Assembly: GCA_024291935.2 (NCBI GenBank)
Contig: CM044312.1
Span: 47,126,001-47,190,000 of the forward strand
DNA from: Okapia johnstoni
Taxonomy: Eukaryota; Chordata; Mammalia; Artiodactyla; Giraffidae
Direction of reading: 5' to 3'
DNA length: 64,000 nt
Positions 11,590-23,050 of the stretch are shown here, piece after piece. Position 1 is the stretch's first letter. Each line of letters opens with the position of its first letter. Position numbers and translations under genes: made by a program. The notes under the pieces are model-generated. The model had not been told where the DNA came from, searched no databases, and worked only from the letters and a program-made list of their open reading frames with translations.

Positions 11590-12890
11590 TTCTAGTTTCT
11601 GCTGCATTTCTCTGCTTCCCCTCCTAGCAAATCTTTTTCTTAAAGAGTTGCCTACAACTTTTGTCTCCACTTTCTTATCTCACATTCTTTGCTTCACTCA
11701 CTCCAGTTGGATTTCTGTCCCTATTACTCCTACTGACATGCTCTTGTCAAGGGCACCATTATTTCCATGTTACCAAACCCAGTGGTCTTATATTGTATGA
11801 TAGCTCTTAATTTTTAAAATCCCTTAAAAAAAATCTTGATTTCTATGATGCTACATACTCCTAGTCTTCCTCTTACCTTGTTGGCTATTCTTTCTCTGTC
11901 TCCTTCCCCCTGCTAGATTGATGATCTCTAAGAACTGGAGGTTTCTGGAGCACTTGTTTGGATCCTCGTTTAATCTCAAGTAATATTTTTTATTCCTGCG
12001 GGTGATCTCATCTAACTTTAAGGTCTTCAATCTAACCTACATTTCAGTGATTACCAAAACTGTATCAGTAGCTCTGACCTTTACTTAGAATTTCAGATTT
12101 TCTATAACTAACTGTCTACATGACATCATTACATGGATATTTGATAAAGAGCTCAAAATTATCATGTCCATTGGAACTGTTGATATTTTTCTTACTCCCC
12201 TAATCTGCTTCTCTCTAAATCATTCCATGTCAGCTTTGACATTCACTTAGCTGCTTAAGCCAAAAACCTAGGAATTATCTTGGTTTTCTCTTTTCTTTAC
12301 TATACCATGTCAAATCTATCAGCAAGAACTGTCAACACTTCCTTTACAATACATCCCTAAACTGCCCACTTTTTCCACTTCCAATACCACCGCTCTAACA
12401 CATGCCATCATCCTCTCTAGACTGATAAATTGCAATAACTCCCCAGTTAATTTCTTTGCCCCCACTCTTGTACCGTTATAATCCTTTCTCTATATAGCAA
12501 TCAGAGAGATGTCTTCTTAAAAAATCTAAATCACAGCATGCTTAAAACATGTTGAAATCTTCCTATGACACTGGGAATAAAACTCAATTTTCTTGTGCTG
12601 ATTATAAACTCCACCTGCTCTAGAGCCTATCAATGCCTCCATCTATCTCATATAACTCTTTATGTGCCCACTATCTATACTTCAGCCATACTAGCCTTCT
12701 CTGTTCCTCAAATGTGCCAAGGTCATATTAATCAAGAAATCCTTCTCGTGGTTGTTCCCACTACCCAGAATTCTCATGACTCTTTTCATTCAGAGGCTGC
12801 TTCTTTTCACTCAAATATTAGCTTAAATATCACTTGTTATTTATATCACTATGGAATCAAAAATTCCTATTTATTCAATATGCTATAATC
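11590..12890 (+). mobile_element. L2 LINE remnant, long, diverged
   Basis: Old LINE of the L2 (CR1-like) group in sense orientation. Recognisable blocks in the consensus order are: CAAGGGCACCATTATTTCCATG (about 11748), AGCAATCAGAGAGATG (about 12497), the CTTAAAACATGTTGAAATCTTCC block (about 12541), the CAATGCCTCC to GCCATACTAGCCTTCTCTG block (about 12630-12700), and TTCCTCAAATGTGCCAAGG to AAATATTAGCTTAAATATCAC (about 12710-12832). It is heavily mutated with no meaningful reading frame. The boundaries are approximate. Confidence 0.7.
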
Positions 12891-13418
12891 AATTACTAGA
12901 ATTTTTCATTGTGCTGCTCAAATTGTTCTAGACTTGGCCAGTAAGAATCCCTCCAAATTGCCTCCTGTGACCTTTTGAGAAGTCTCTGTTATTCTTTGGG
13001 CACTTTATTATGTGCTGGCACAAAAGGATATTTCAGGCTCATTTTATACTTTCTTTTGAATCAGCCATTCTCTGAGGAACTTTGATTGCTTTTAGTGGAG
13101 AATGGTATTTAATAGCCAAGATATGGGCTCTAGGTATGTTCATTGTTATTCATGTATCATTATTGTTAAGCCTTCTCTGTAGACAGAACTAGGATATACA
13201 TATATCTAGCTATCATCTATTTATCTAATCATGAATTCACACTGATACCCACAATTCCAGTCTAACACTACATACTTTATTCTAGACAATTCCTTTTCTT
13301 TATTTGTAGTTCTCTTTTCCAACAATGAGAAACCCATTGTGTTTGATATAGTTATTTGCTCAATCCTACTGTATGTAGTTACTACTACTAGGTAGCTACT
13401 AATAGGTAGCTAATACCT
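12891..13418. other. Unique DNA, no gene seen
   Basis: No coding or RNA signal. The last ~50 bases (13370-13418) contain imperfect repeats of AGGTAGCTA with nearby TACCTACT, a small direct/inverted repeat cluster immediately before the BovB insertion point. Confidence 0.55.
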
Positions 13419-13425
13419 ACTGTAT

Positions 13426-15131
13426 TTTCTTTAAGAAAATTAGAGATACCAAGAGAACACTTCATGCAAAGATGGGCACAATAAAGGACAGAAATGGCAT
13501 GGACCTAACAGAAGCAGAAGATATTAAGAAGAGGTGGCAAGAATACACAGAAGAACTGTACAAAAAAGATCTTCATGACCCAGATAACCACGACAGTATG
13601 ATCACTCACCTAGAGCCAGACATCCTGGAATGCGAAGTCAAGTGGGCTTTAGGAAGCATCACTGTGAACAAAGCTACTGGAGGTGATGGAATTCCAGTTG
13701 AGCTATTTCAAATCCTAAAAGATTATGTTGTTAAAGTGCTGCACTCAATATGCCAGCAGATTTGGAAAACTCAGCAATGGCCACAGGACTAGAAAATGTC
13801 AGTTTTCATTCCAATCCCAAAGAAAGGCAATGCCAAAGAATGTTCAGACTACTGCACAAGTGCACTCATTTCACATACTAGCAAAGTAATGCTCAAAATT
13901 CTCCAAACCAGACTTCAACAGTACATGAAGTGTGAACTTCCAGATGTTCAAGCTGGATTTAGAAAAGGCAGAGGAACCAGAGACCAAATTGTCAACATCC
14001 GTTGAATCATACAAAAAGCAAGAGAATTCCAGAAAAAATATCTACTTCTGCTTTATTGATTACGCCAAAGCCTTTGACTACATGGATCATAACAAACTGT
14101 GGAAAATTCTTCAAGAGATGGGAATACCAGACCACCTTACTGGCCTACTGAGAAATCTGTATGTAGGTCAAGAAGCAACAGTTAGAACCAGACATGGAAC
14201 AACAGATAGGTTCAAAATTGGGAAAGGAGTACATCAAGGCTGTATATTGTCACCCTGTTTATTTAACCTATATGCAAAGTACATCATGTGAAATGCCAGG
14301 CTGGATGAAGCACAAGCTGGAATCAAGATTGCAGGGAGAAATATCAATAACCTCAGATACGCAGATGACACCACCCTTATGGCAGAAAGTAAAGAATAAC
14401 TAAAGAGCCTCTTGATGAAAGTGAAAGAGGAGAATGAAAAAGTTGGCTTAAAACTCAACATTCAAAAAACTAAGATCATGGCATCTGGTCCTATCACTCC
14501 AAGGCAAATAGATGGAAAAACAACAGAAACAGTGACAGACTTTATTTTCTTGGGCTCCAAAATCACTGCAGATGGTGACTGCAGCCATGAAATTAAAAGA
14601 CGCTTGCTCCTTGGAAGAAAAACTATGACCAACCTAGACAGCATATTAAAAAGCAGAGATATTACTGACAAAGGTCCGTCTAGTCAAAGCTATGGTTTTT
14701 CAATTAGTCATGTGTGGATATGAGAGTTGGATTATAAAGAAAGCTGAACGCTGAAGAATTGATGCTTTTGAACTGTGGTGTTGGAGATGACTCTTGAGAG
14801 TCCCTTGGATTGCAAGGACATCAAACCAGGCAATCCTAAAGGAAATCAATCCCGAATATTCATTGGAAGGACTGCTACTGAAGTTGCAACTCCAATACTC
14901 TGGCCACCTGATGTGAAGAACTGACTCACTGGAAACGACCCTGATGCTGGAGGAAAAGATTGAAGGCAGGAGGAGAAGGGGACCATGGAGGATGAGATGG
15001 TTGGGTGGCATCACTGACTCGATGGACATGAGTTTGAGCAAGCTCTGGGAGTTGGTGATGGACAGGGAAGCCTGGCGTGCTGCAGTCCGTGGGGTCACAA
15101 AGAGTTGGACAGGACTGAGCCACTGAACCCA
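13426..15131 (+). mobile_element. BovB LINE, 1.7 kb, inactivated
   Basis: Carries the reverse-transcriptase domain and C-terminus of the BovB ORF. Blocks include MGTIKDRNGMDLTEAEDIK (linker before RT), FIPIPKKGNAKECSDYC, KAFDYMDHNKLWKIL (motif A neighbourhood), GKGVHQGCILSPCLFNLY (motif B), the YADD region near 14350-14370, and [20 protein letters not shown] at the end. Two tryptophan codons have become stops (TAG at 13790-13792, TGA at 14003-14005). A few bases are missing where ITLPTKV is expected (about 14669), so the frame is broken several times. The 7-bp repeat ACTGTAT at 13419-13425 and 15132-15138 is a likely target-site duplication. Confidence 0.95.
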
Positions 15132-15254
15132 ACTGTATGTAGCCAATCTTCTGGCACACAGACTGTCCCCTTGATCACACTAAAATTCATGCAAGTTGAG
15201 AACCCATGCTCCTAGCCCTACTGTTGTTCTAAATTACTCACTTATGACTTTTCA

Positions 15255-15402
15255 GTACATATTTATTCATTCAGTCATTTTTCCATTTGTCCATTTAGCA
15301 AATGTTTATTGAGTATCTAGCCTATGTTAGGCATGATGTTGAATGCTGTGTATACCACAATGACCAAGGCAGCCAGAATATTTGACCTCATGGCTATTAC
15401 CC
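15255..15402 (-). mobile_element. L2 LINE 3' end fragment
   Basis: ATTTATTCATTCAGTC...AGCAAATGTTTATTGAGTATCTAG...TGTTAGGCATG is the reverse complement of the L2 3' end ('gcctggcacatagtaggtgctcaataaatatttg'-type). It is old and truncated. Confidence 0.7.
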
Positions 15403-15953
15403 TAGACTGTGTGTCTCTGCTCTAGACATATTTGCTTTTATTAAAGTTTGTTGTACATAAGTGTACCTATATACCTATATTATATATAATTCTTATTCTA
15501 GAATTAGGGCTCAGCCATGCTGCATATATCCTTTTGCAGCCTCCATGCTGTCCCAAGTTAAAGAATGTTCTAGGTAGATACATGTGAATAAAGATATGGA
15601 CATCTTATTTGGTAGTCTTTACTTGCTCTGATTCTGAAACACAGAATAGGCATAACCAAGTAAGCAATGCTTATTTCTCCCTGATATGTTATGTGTTAAC
15701 CACACCCAAGAGTTTATACATTTTGGCTCCAAGAAATGCTTCAAATCTGTAAATCTGCATTTTGTCACATATCTCAGAGTTACTTAATGACCTGTTTCAT
15801 TATAATAAAAAAAAACAATGTGCTCTTAAAAAGGAAATGAAATTTAAACATATGACCCTAATACTCATCTGCAAGTCATCAGTGTCCCTTGAACATAGTA
15901 GGTTTTTTTTTTTAATAACAATTGGTTACCTTAATTATAAGTTTTATATATAG
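15403..15953. other. Unique AT-rich DNA, no gene seen
   Basis: AT-rich stretch with short A and T runs (for example near 15797-15807 and 15903-15914). The 63-codon frame at 15762-15953 has no recognisable motif. Confidence 0.5.
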
Positions 15954-16110
15954 GGAATTCCCTGGTGGTCCAGTGGTTAAGACTCAATGGTTCCAATGCA
16001 AGGGGACTGGGTTCCATCCCTGGTCATGGAACTAGATTCCATATGATGCAATTAAAAGAACCCTTATGGCACAATTAAGACCCAACACTGCCAAGTAAAT
16101 AAATACATAT
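15954..16110 (+). mobile_element. CHR-type tRNA SINE (cetartiodactyl)
   Basis: Starts GGGAATTCCCTGGTGGTCC, AGTGGTTAAGACTC (A-box region), then GGGTTCCATCCCTGG (B-box region, mutated) and CATGGAACTAGATTCC, with an AAATAAATACAT tail. This is the CHR-1/CHR-2 layout shared by whales, hippos and ruminants. The flanks share an imperfect AAGTTTTATATATA / AAGTTTTGTTATATATA, a possible target-site duplication. Confidence 0.85.
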
Positions 16111-17211
16111 TTTTAAGAAGTTTTGTTATATATATAGTGTACTGCTGTAGTATGTGTTGATTATGACACATTAACAGTTATTTCTTCCTCATTTCCTCCT
16201 TTCCCACTTCTTCCACAGTTTAGCATTTCTGTTGTCTTTGTAATCCAACCCTTCGAGAACTTTTAATTATTTCTTTCATTTTTCTATTTTCTGTGGGCAC
16301 ACATCCTGCTGACGAGTCTTGGCAAAAATATTCTTCCAATTTAACATCTGTTAATATAGGTTTTCAAAATTTCAGTGGAATAATTTTTATATTTCCCCTT
16401 GAGAGAGAAAATGCTAACACAGATATTAGAAATTGTTTATGAGGCCGGATTTGTGGAAGATAAGATGGTTTCTTAGAGACTCAATTTGGGGATAAGTGAG
16501 TTACTTTATATCCCATTTCCTTTTTTAAAAAAAAAAAAAAAACAATAAATCTGGTTTTGTTCAGACCTCTTATTACATCTAGCTTCTGTTCTCATAATCC
16601 ATCAAAATTACCAGCTGAAAGATCAAAAAATAAAAATAAGCATCCCTGTTTAGAAGCATACTGTTTAAATAACTGCAACACCAGTCAAACGTAGGCCTAT
16701 CTCCTATTTGCTTCTTGGAGTTCCTGTAAACTAGAGTCAGTTGTCTGCTACATCCAGCAAACTCTGAGGAGTGGATGAGAGCAGGCCACTCTTTTTGGAC
16801 GGCAGCTTTCTGTAACTGTATTCAATCGAAGCCTGAAGTCCTCATTGGTTTCAGTTTCCCTTTTTAGTAAAATTCAGTTTATCAACTTTATTTTCATTAC
16901 ATGTCATGCCTATGGTTGTTGGCCACAAAAAAGGAACTAAGAAACCCAGCAATTGAGACAGATAAACATTAAGACTGTGCCTCCACTGTCATTTTTGGTG
17001 AGGTACAGACCTCACTTTCAAATGGTTTCAGTATCTTCAGCAAGAGAAAAGTCTTCAATCAAGGTCTGAGAATACCCGAGTGCTCTATATTTTTAAGGTG
17101 TGGCTGGATTTCCACCTGGCATTTTTTCTAATGCATGAAGATGCCCTTACTGTCAAAAGGCTCCTAAATGCTCATTTGAAATGATGATAGCAGTAAGATT
17201 TGCTGGGCACT
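16111..17211. other. Unique DNA with an A-tract, no gene seen
   Basis: A run of T then A lies near 16523-16543. Otherwise no repeat or coding signature is recognised in this 1.1 kb. Confidence 0.5.
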
Positions 17212-17222
17212 TATTGTCTGTA

Positions 17223-17434
17223 CAGCTTCCCAGGTAGCTCAAACAGTAAAGAATCTGTCTGCAATGCAGGAGATCTGGATTTGATCCCTGGGCTGGGAAG
17301 ATCCACTGGAGAAGGGAATGGCTACCCACTCCAATATTCATGCCTGGAGAATTCCATGGACAGAAGAGTCTGGTGGGCTACAGTCCATGGGTCTCAAAGA
17401 GTCTGACACAACTGAGCAACTAACACTTTCACTC
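17223..17434 (+). mobile_element. Bov-tA SINE with 11-bp target duplication
   Basis: tRNA-derived head (TAGCTCAAACAGTAAAG, GGATTTGATCCC) joined to the BovA body (GGAGAAGGGAATGGC, GCCTGGAGAATTCC, CTCAAAGAGTCTGACACAAC) ending ACTAACACTTTCACTC. The flanking direct repeat TATTGTCTGTA at 17212-17222 and 17435-17445 marks the integration boundaries precisely. Confidence 0.96.
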
Positions 17435-17524
17435 TATTGTCTGTATAGATTCTTCCAAGTTAAGATGGAGTCCCTCTAAATGTACCACATATACTACCAG
17501 CAGAAGTTCTGCTTTTGGAAGTGC

Positions 17525-17665
17525 TCCTCAAACTTTACCAAAATTAATTACTTGGGAGAGTGCTTAAAATGCAGATCCAGGTCACTACCAGAGATATGAT
17601 TTGTGTGTTTAGAATAGGGCTCAGTAATTCGCATTTTCACAAGCTCCTGGTATAATTCTGTTGTG
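17525..17665 (+). mobile_element. MER5-like hAT-Charlie fragment
   Basis: TTACTTGGGAGAGTGCTTAAAATGCAGATCC and, after a central part, GCATTTTCACAAGCTCCTGG form the imperfect inverted arms typical of the non-autonomous MER5 family. The terminal bases are eroded. Confidence 0.6.
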
Positions 17666-20300
17666 ATGGACCTTACCTAGAAAAACATTGTTTAGGGTAT
17701 TGAGGGGACTCTTGGCTGTCACCATCTGCATCTTTACGTGACATAACATTCCTGGAAAGCTATCTGCAAATACATTCTTGGTGATGCTAGTAGAATTCTG
17801 TCTGTGACTGACATTATCCTTTCTGTGAAGCATTTCTGATTTGATGTTTGTAAACAGCAGTTGAATATAAACAGCAAAGCTCTCTATTCAAAGCGGTATC
17901 TTAGTGGTTTATTCTGTAAGGTTAAGAATACAGTTCTTATGTGAATACATAATCACCCTCTAATGGATACATATGGATTAGCAAATGCGAGATTTCTCAC
18001 AGAAAGGGAGCAATCATTCTCATATCACAAGACAATGACGACTACTGGAATCTACCAGCCGAAATCACCGTGTCCCCTTTTCCTGTGTTATTTTCTGTTC
18101 TTCATCATAAATATGGTTATAGTTGTGCTGCTAATGGGTCATAGCTGGGGTGGGGGCTGTGTTTGTGTTAGTGTTTCCAGAAGCCTTGGTCTATGGGGAG
18201 TTCACCCTTACACTTGCCTTCCAGCTACAAGATGGGGGTGACACTGGAGAGAAGAGTCTTTGAATTGGGGCTGTTGATTCCCAGGCTGACTCTGGGCCCA
18301 AGGCGCCTGTGCTTGGAAAACAAACCCAGATTCAAATTTTAAACATTCATAAAAATCAGAATGGTGATATTTTTGACCTGCTGCCAACATGTTTAACCTT
18401 TTTTCTTTCTTCCTTTTCTTTTTTTTTTAAAATCAAATTGCTAGAATATGGTGTGTGAGATTTTTAGAGCCAACATTTTTTCTTTTCTCCTGCTGGAAAA
18501 AAAGTTTCTCAGAGTGAGAAATTTTGTGTCAGGTTTTAGTCATGAAGGGGTGCAGCTCTTTCTTGTCAATGATAAAACTGCAATTCTCTGCACATAATGT
18601 GACGATTTATGCCCTTGGCATCCTACGGTGTTAACAGGGCTGAGGGGTATAAATTCTCTCCAGGTTAAGACAGGAGTAGACCTCACAACTCTGGCTGTGC
18701 CATCCCATGTGGCTCTGGTCAGAGAAGTGAAACCAAACCAAACACATTCAATAAGAGCAGATGCTTAAGTACTTTTTAAACCGATGGCTTCGTGGAACTG
18801 TTTTCGCTTAAGGAGAGAATAATTTGAAACACCTTTCCCACTAGTTCATCCATTCAGGCAGCAGCTAAGCAGCTCCATGGGGCCTCTCCTGTTCTCAATG
18901 CCGGCAAGGTTAGGTCCAGTGAAGGGCTAGCGTGGCCTAAGCCGCCCTCACTTGGCCACAGGTTTCAGAAGACATCTGCAAATCATTGTGCAAAACCAAA
19001 AAGTACAAATTCACCACAGCCTGATTCTCTCGAGTTGAGTCTGATATTTCCTGTTTTGAAGGTTTCCTTGGTATCTTACACATTGACTATGAAACACCAG
19101 CTGCTTTAAGTGACTTGAATTTATAGACCCTTTGATCAATTATCTTACCAGTTCCTGGATAATTGAGAAGAGGGTTGAACCATCCTCTTATGTAAATACA
19201 AGACTTAATTTAAAAAAATCCAGCCTTTAGGAAGTGCTATAGATAGAGCCTCGCCTTTGTTTTTCTTCTTTAATTTAACAGTAGGGTCTTATCTCTCTGA
19301 TGATATTAACCCCCTAGCTAGTGCTTTGTCACTAAAGTAAACTGGAAATGGCAGGCTGAAAACAGTATAGTGTGCCTTATCTCAGATTTTCACTCTTTGC
19401 TAATTCACTGAATTTGTAGTATCTTTAGAATTGAGTGTTTTTTTTTTTTCTTTCCCAAAATAGAATAATGAAACTGAAGTAGCAAAAGAAAAGAAACAAC
19501 CCCAGATGATGAGCTAGGTCTCCCAGCAGAAGAGCAAGTGGAAAGCAACAGAACCAGTTTTCACTGGGCTGCTGTACTTGTCCTTCTTGGTAGAAATTTT
19601 CAAGTGATGGTTAGGGCTTACATATATGGTCATCAACATTCAGACTAGCAGTAATTGGACTTGGTTTGTCTAGAAGCCAAAGCAGCTGAGCAAATACACA
19701 ACGGGGTTCAGGGTAGTGTGACATTTTTGTGTCAGTACTGATGAAGCTTAGCAAATATTTCTGTACCAGTTTTGACATTTATCAACTGAAAATCCTCACT
19801 TGGCCATGACTTTACTATTTCTAAGGATAGGGTACTTACTATCCTGGGGCGGACCTAGTTCACTAATAGCCAGTTACGTCTGTAGAATTCTTCTCCTCAC
19901 CAGTGAGGCCAAATTTGTCTCCTTAAAGCCTCATTCATCTGGTCTTTTAATGAATTAGCAGTTACTTCTTCTACATGTTGATGGTTATGAGGTGGTTTTT
20001 GGTTTTGAGTAGGTTTTGTTCTTTTTCAGTATTCAACTCTTTTTTCATTATTAGTCCTTCAGAACCCTTTTTAGACAGTTTTTCCTAGTTGCCATCCCCT
20101 TGTGAAATTTTACTTTTTTAATTTGTCAAAGTATTTTATTTCATTTATTGCAAACATAAACTAATGACATTTTAATATTACAGATAAACTATATCTGATT
20201 ATATACTATATGTATATATGTGTTTTTGCAATAAAAAGTAACAGTTTTTTTCTCTTCAAGAATGAATTTCTGCTCAATGAAGGGAACAGCACCCCAACTA
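17666..20300. other. Repeat-poor unique DNA, no gene seen
   Basis: About 2.6 kb with no recognisable lineage-specific insertion, apart from T-rich runs near 18419-18429 and 19438-19450. No open frame over 92 codons. Long insertion-free blocks between dense repeats can mark constrained non-coding DNA, but this cannot be judged without alignment. Confidence 0.45.
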
Positions 20301-20404
20301 AGAATGTATAGTCTGAGTTGGTATAGAATGTATAGTCTTAGGCCAAACAGTTCCATATTTTACATTTTCATGTTTAGAAACATGCATTTTAAAAAAGTAA
20401 AATG
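20301..20404 (+). repeat. Local duplications, copy A
   Basis: AGAATGTATAGTCT occurs at 20301-20314 and again at 20325-20338. The following 66 bases (20339-20404, beginning TAGGCCAAACAG) recur almost unchanged at 21173-21238. Confidence 0.85.
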
Positions 20405-20579
20405 ACCTTGTGGGGACTGCAGATATATGAGCAAATAGCTAAACCCTGATTTATCCACCAGAGCATGCTCTCCTCTGCCTTATTCTCTGCCCTCTCTTGT
20501 ACCCACACCTTGCACAGACGTTTAGAAAGACTGTATATTTCATTTTAAGTATGTGTTTAACCATTCCTAGTGGGTTGAA

Positions 20580-20965
20580 TAATTACTTCCCCCAGCTCAA
20601 CATAAAAGGATGAACCTATCAGCAACCTGTGAATGTAACCTTATTTGGAGAAAAGGGTCTTTGCAGATGTAATTAAGTTCAGGATTTCAGGATGAGATCA
20701 TCCAAGATCGTTTGGATGGGCCCTAAATCCAATGATAAGTGTCCTTATGAGAGAAAGGCAGAGAGGTTTGACCCAGCACAAAACAGAAGGCCACAGGAGA
20801 TGGAGACAGAGACTGGAGCGATGTAGCTACAAACCCAGGAATGCCACCACCCACGAGAAGAGAAGCTGGGAGCGAGTCTGCCCTCGAGTCTCAGCAGGGG
20901 GTATGACCTTTGCAAAACTTTGCAGCCACAGCAAACAAATAAGCCATCTTTCCTCCTCCTCCAGG
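20580..20965 (+). repeat. Ancient mammalian LTR/LINE-type repeat
   Basis: Shows a familiar old-repeat series: CCTGTGAATGTAACCTTATTTGG, CTTTGCAGATGTAATTAAG, TGGGCCCTAAATCCAATGA, GTGTCCTTATGAGAG, CAGAGACTGGAGCGATG, and CCAGGAATGCCACC. I recognise the module but cannot assign the subfamily (MLT1-like LTR or an L1 3' end). It explains the 91-codon frame at 20732-21007. Confidence 0.6.
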
Positions 20966-21172
20966 CATACACACAGTCTTGCTCACCTGTGTGGTCCTAG
21001 TGCATAGCCTGGTGACTGACAGAGCCTGTGCTCAGTTTATATTGCATGGTAGGAACAGTGAGTGCGAAGCAACTCCAAACTTACTGCTTCCTCTGCCAGA
21101 TGGAAGTTTTGGAGGGCTACAGCGATGCATTCCCTCCCTTCCTCCTGCTCTCCCCAACAATCTTGTCCTGTG

Positions 21173-21238
21173 TAGGCCAAACAGTCCCATATTTTACATT
21201 TACATGTTTGGAAACATGCATTTTAAAAATGTTAAAAT
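21173..21238 (+). repeat. Local duplication, copy B
   Basis: Second copy of the 66-base block at 20339-20404, about 834 bases downstream, differing at only a few positions. The CHR SINE inserted at its 3' edge. Confidence 0.85.
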
Positions 21239-21588
21239 GGGACTTTCCTGATAGTTCGGTGGTTAAGAATTTGCCTGCCAGTGCAGGGAACATGAGTTTG
21301 ATCCCTGGTCTGGGAAGATTCCATGTGCCTCAGAGCAACTAAGCCATCGCACCACAACTACTGCAGCCCTCATACTCTAGGGTCTGCGAGCCACAACTAC
21401 AGAGTCTGTGCACCACGACCACTGAGCCCACACACCTAGAGCTTGTGCTGTGCAACAAGAGAAGCTACTGCAATGAGAAGCCTGCACACCACAATTAGAG
21501 AGTAGCCTCCGCTTGCCACAATTAGGAAAATGCTGCACGCAGTAACGAAGACCCAGCACATCCAAAAATAAAACAAATTTTAAAATGT
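21238..21588 (+). mobile_element. CHR-type tRNA SINE, near full length
   Basis: GGGACTTTCCTGATAGTTCGG, GTGGTTAAGAATTTGCC and GTTTGATCCCTGG form the tRNA head. A long body of CACAACTAC / GAGAAGCC-type blocks follows, with an A-rich tail. The 13-bp direct repeat AAAAATGTTAAAA (21225-21237 and 21589-21601) flanks it. A 62-codon frame on the - strand is a shadow. Confidence 0.93.
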
Positions 21589-21601
21589 AAAAATGTTAAA
21601 A

Positions 21602-21860
21602 AATATAGACACACATAACTTCATATAAACTGGATAATATTATACAGGTTCTCCTGTAACTGCCTTTTCTTCTCGTTAAATAACACGTCATGGGCATCTT
21701 TCCATGTTCGTAAATGTAGCTACCCGTTTTAATAGCTACCTGGGTTTCCATTGTGTGGATTACTATAATTTATTTAAGCAATCTCCTATTGATAGATGCT
21801 AATGTCTCTCTTAAAATGGGATATCTGTTTTGACATAGGGTACTGTAAATCTGGCAATAC
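21602..21860 (-). mobile_element. Ancient L1 3' region fragment
   Basis: CATGGGCATCTTTCCATG, CTGGGTTTCCATTGTGTGG, ATAATTTATTTAAGCAATC and CCTATTGATAGATGCTAA follow the antisense of old L1 3' sequence. It is highly diverged and the limits are approximate. Confidence 0.5.
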
Positions 21861-22129
21861 TAACAGAGTGGAACCATTATTGCTTTTGACTTAAACATTA
21901 TACTTATTTTAATGCAGCAGATCGTTTCATTAGCTTTGTGAGCTAGTTGCTACTTTTTTTTTTTTTGATAACACATTGCTGTCTTTTGACCCTGTGATTA
22001 ATTAAAGTCCCTATGTCTTATAACCTGAATACTTATGAAGTAAAGTGTTCCTAAATTTGTATTTGAGCAATTGATTATATATATTTTAAAATAATCCATG
22101 TGGGAGTTTTACATACACCTAATCATAGT

Positions 22130-22457
22130 CCTTTGGACAACAAGGAGATCAAACCAGTCAATTTTAAAAGAAATCAACCCTGAATATTCATTGGAAGGAC
22201 TGATGCTGAAGCTGAAGCTCCAACACTTTTCCGACTTCATGCAAAGAGCCTACTCACTGGAAAAGACTCTGATGTTGGGAAAGATTGAAGGTAAAAGGAG
22301 AAGGGGAAGGCGGAGGATGAGATGGCTAGATGGCATCGACAACTCAAGAATTTGAGAAAACTCCAGGAGATAGTGGAGGACAGAATAGACCAGTGTGCTA
22401 TAGTCCAGGGGCTGCAAAGAGTTGGATACAACTTAGCAACTGAACAACAACAACAAG
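22130..22457 (+). mobile_element. BovB LINE 3' end, short
   Basis: Begins at the [17 protein letters not shown] region of the BovB ORF and runs through [18 protein letters not shown] to the 3' end with an AACTGAACAACAACAACA tail. Late indels break the last codons. The 7-bp direct repeat TCATAGT at 22123-22129 and 22458-22464 is consistent with target-primed insertion. Confidence 0.93.
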
Positions 22458-22656
22458 TCATAGTTAATACATGGTCTTATTTCTTCTTTTAAATTGAACT
22501 CTATGTTGCAAATGTTTTTTAATACACTATTGACTTTAAATTTTTGAAGATTTTACATTTCTGTTTATTATTGAGAAAAACGGATTTTATCCTAACATTT
22601 CAGCCCACTGAGATAACTCTAGAGCAACATTTTGTGCTCCATTGTACAAGTCATTC

Positions 22657-22888
22657 CTTTCCCGGTAGCACTAGTGGTAAAGAACCTGACCGCCAATGCA
22701 GAAGACATAAGAGATGCAGGTTCAATTCCTGGGTCAGGAAGATCCCCTGGAGTGGGCATGGCAACCCACTCCAGTATTCTTGCCTTGAGAATCCGCATGG
22801 ACAGAGAAGGTCGGTGGGCTACAGTCCATAGGGTTGCAAAGAGTTGGATACAACTAAAGTGGCTGAGCACACATGCACGCAGACACTC
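22657..22888 (+). mobile_element. Bov-tA SINE
   Basis: tRNA head with GTAGCACTAGTGGTAAAG and GGTTCAATTCCTGG, then GAAGATCCCCTGGAGTGGG, TATTCTTGCCTTGAGAATCC and GTTGCAAAGAGTTGG. The 6-bp TCATTC on each side is a possible short target duplication. It lies only ~25 bases upstream of the Tigger left end. Confidence 0.92.
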
Positions 22889-23050
22889 ATCATTCACACA
22901 TAATAAGCAGGTACAGGCATACCTCAGAGATATTTCGGATTTAGTTCAGATTATTGCAATAAAGCAAATATCGTAATGAAGTGAGTCACATCAAGTTTTT
23001 GGTTTCCCAGTGCATATAAAATTATGTTTACACTATACTACAGTCTATTA

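Noticed and set aside
11590..12890. Pyrimidine-rich tract as a processed pseudogene
   Set aside because: Block order matches the L2 LINE consensus, and the A-tract lies upstream rather than at its 3' end.
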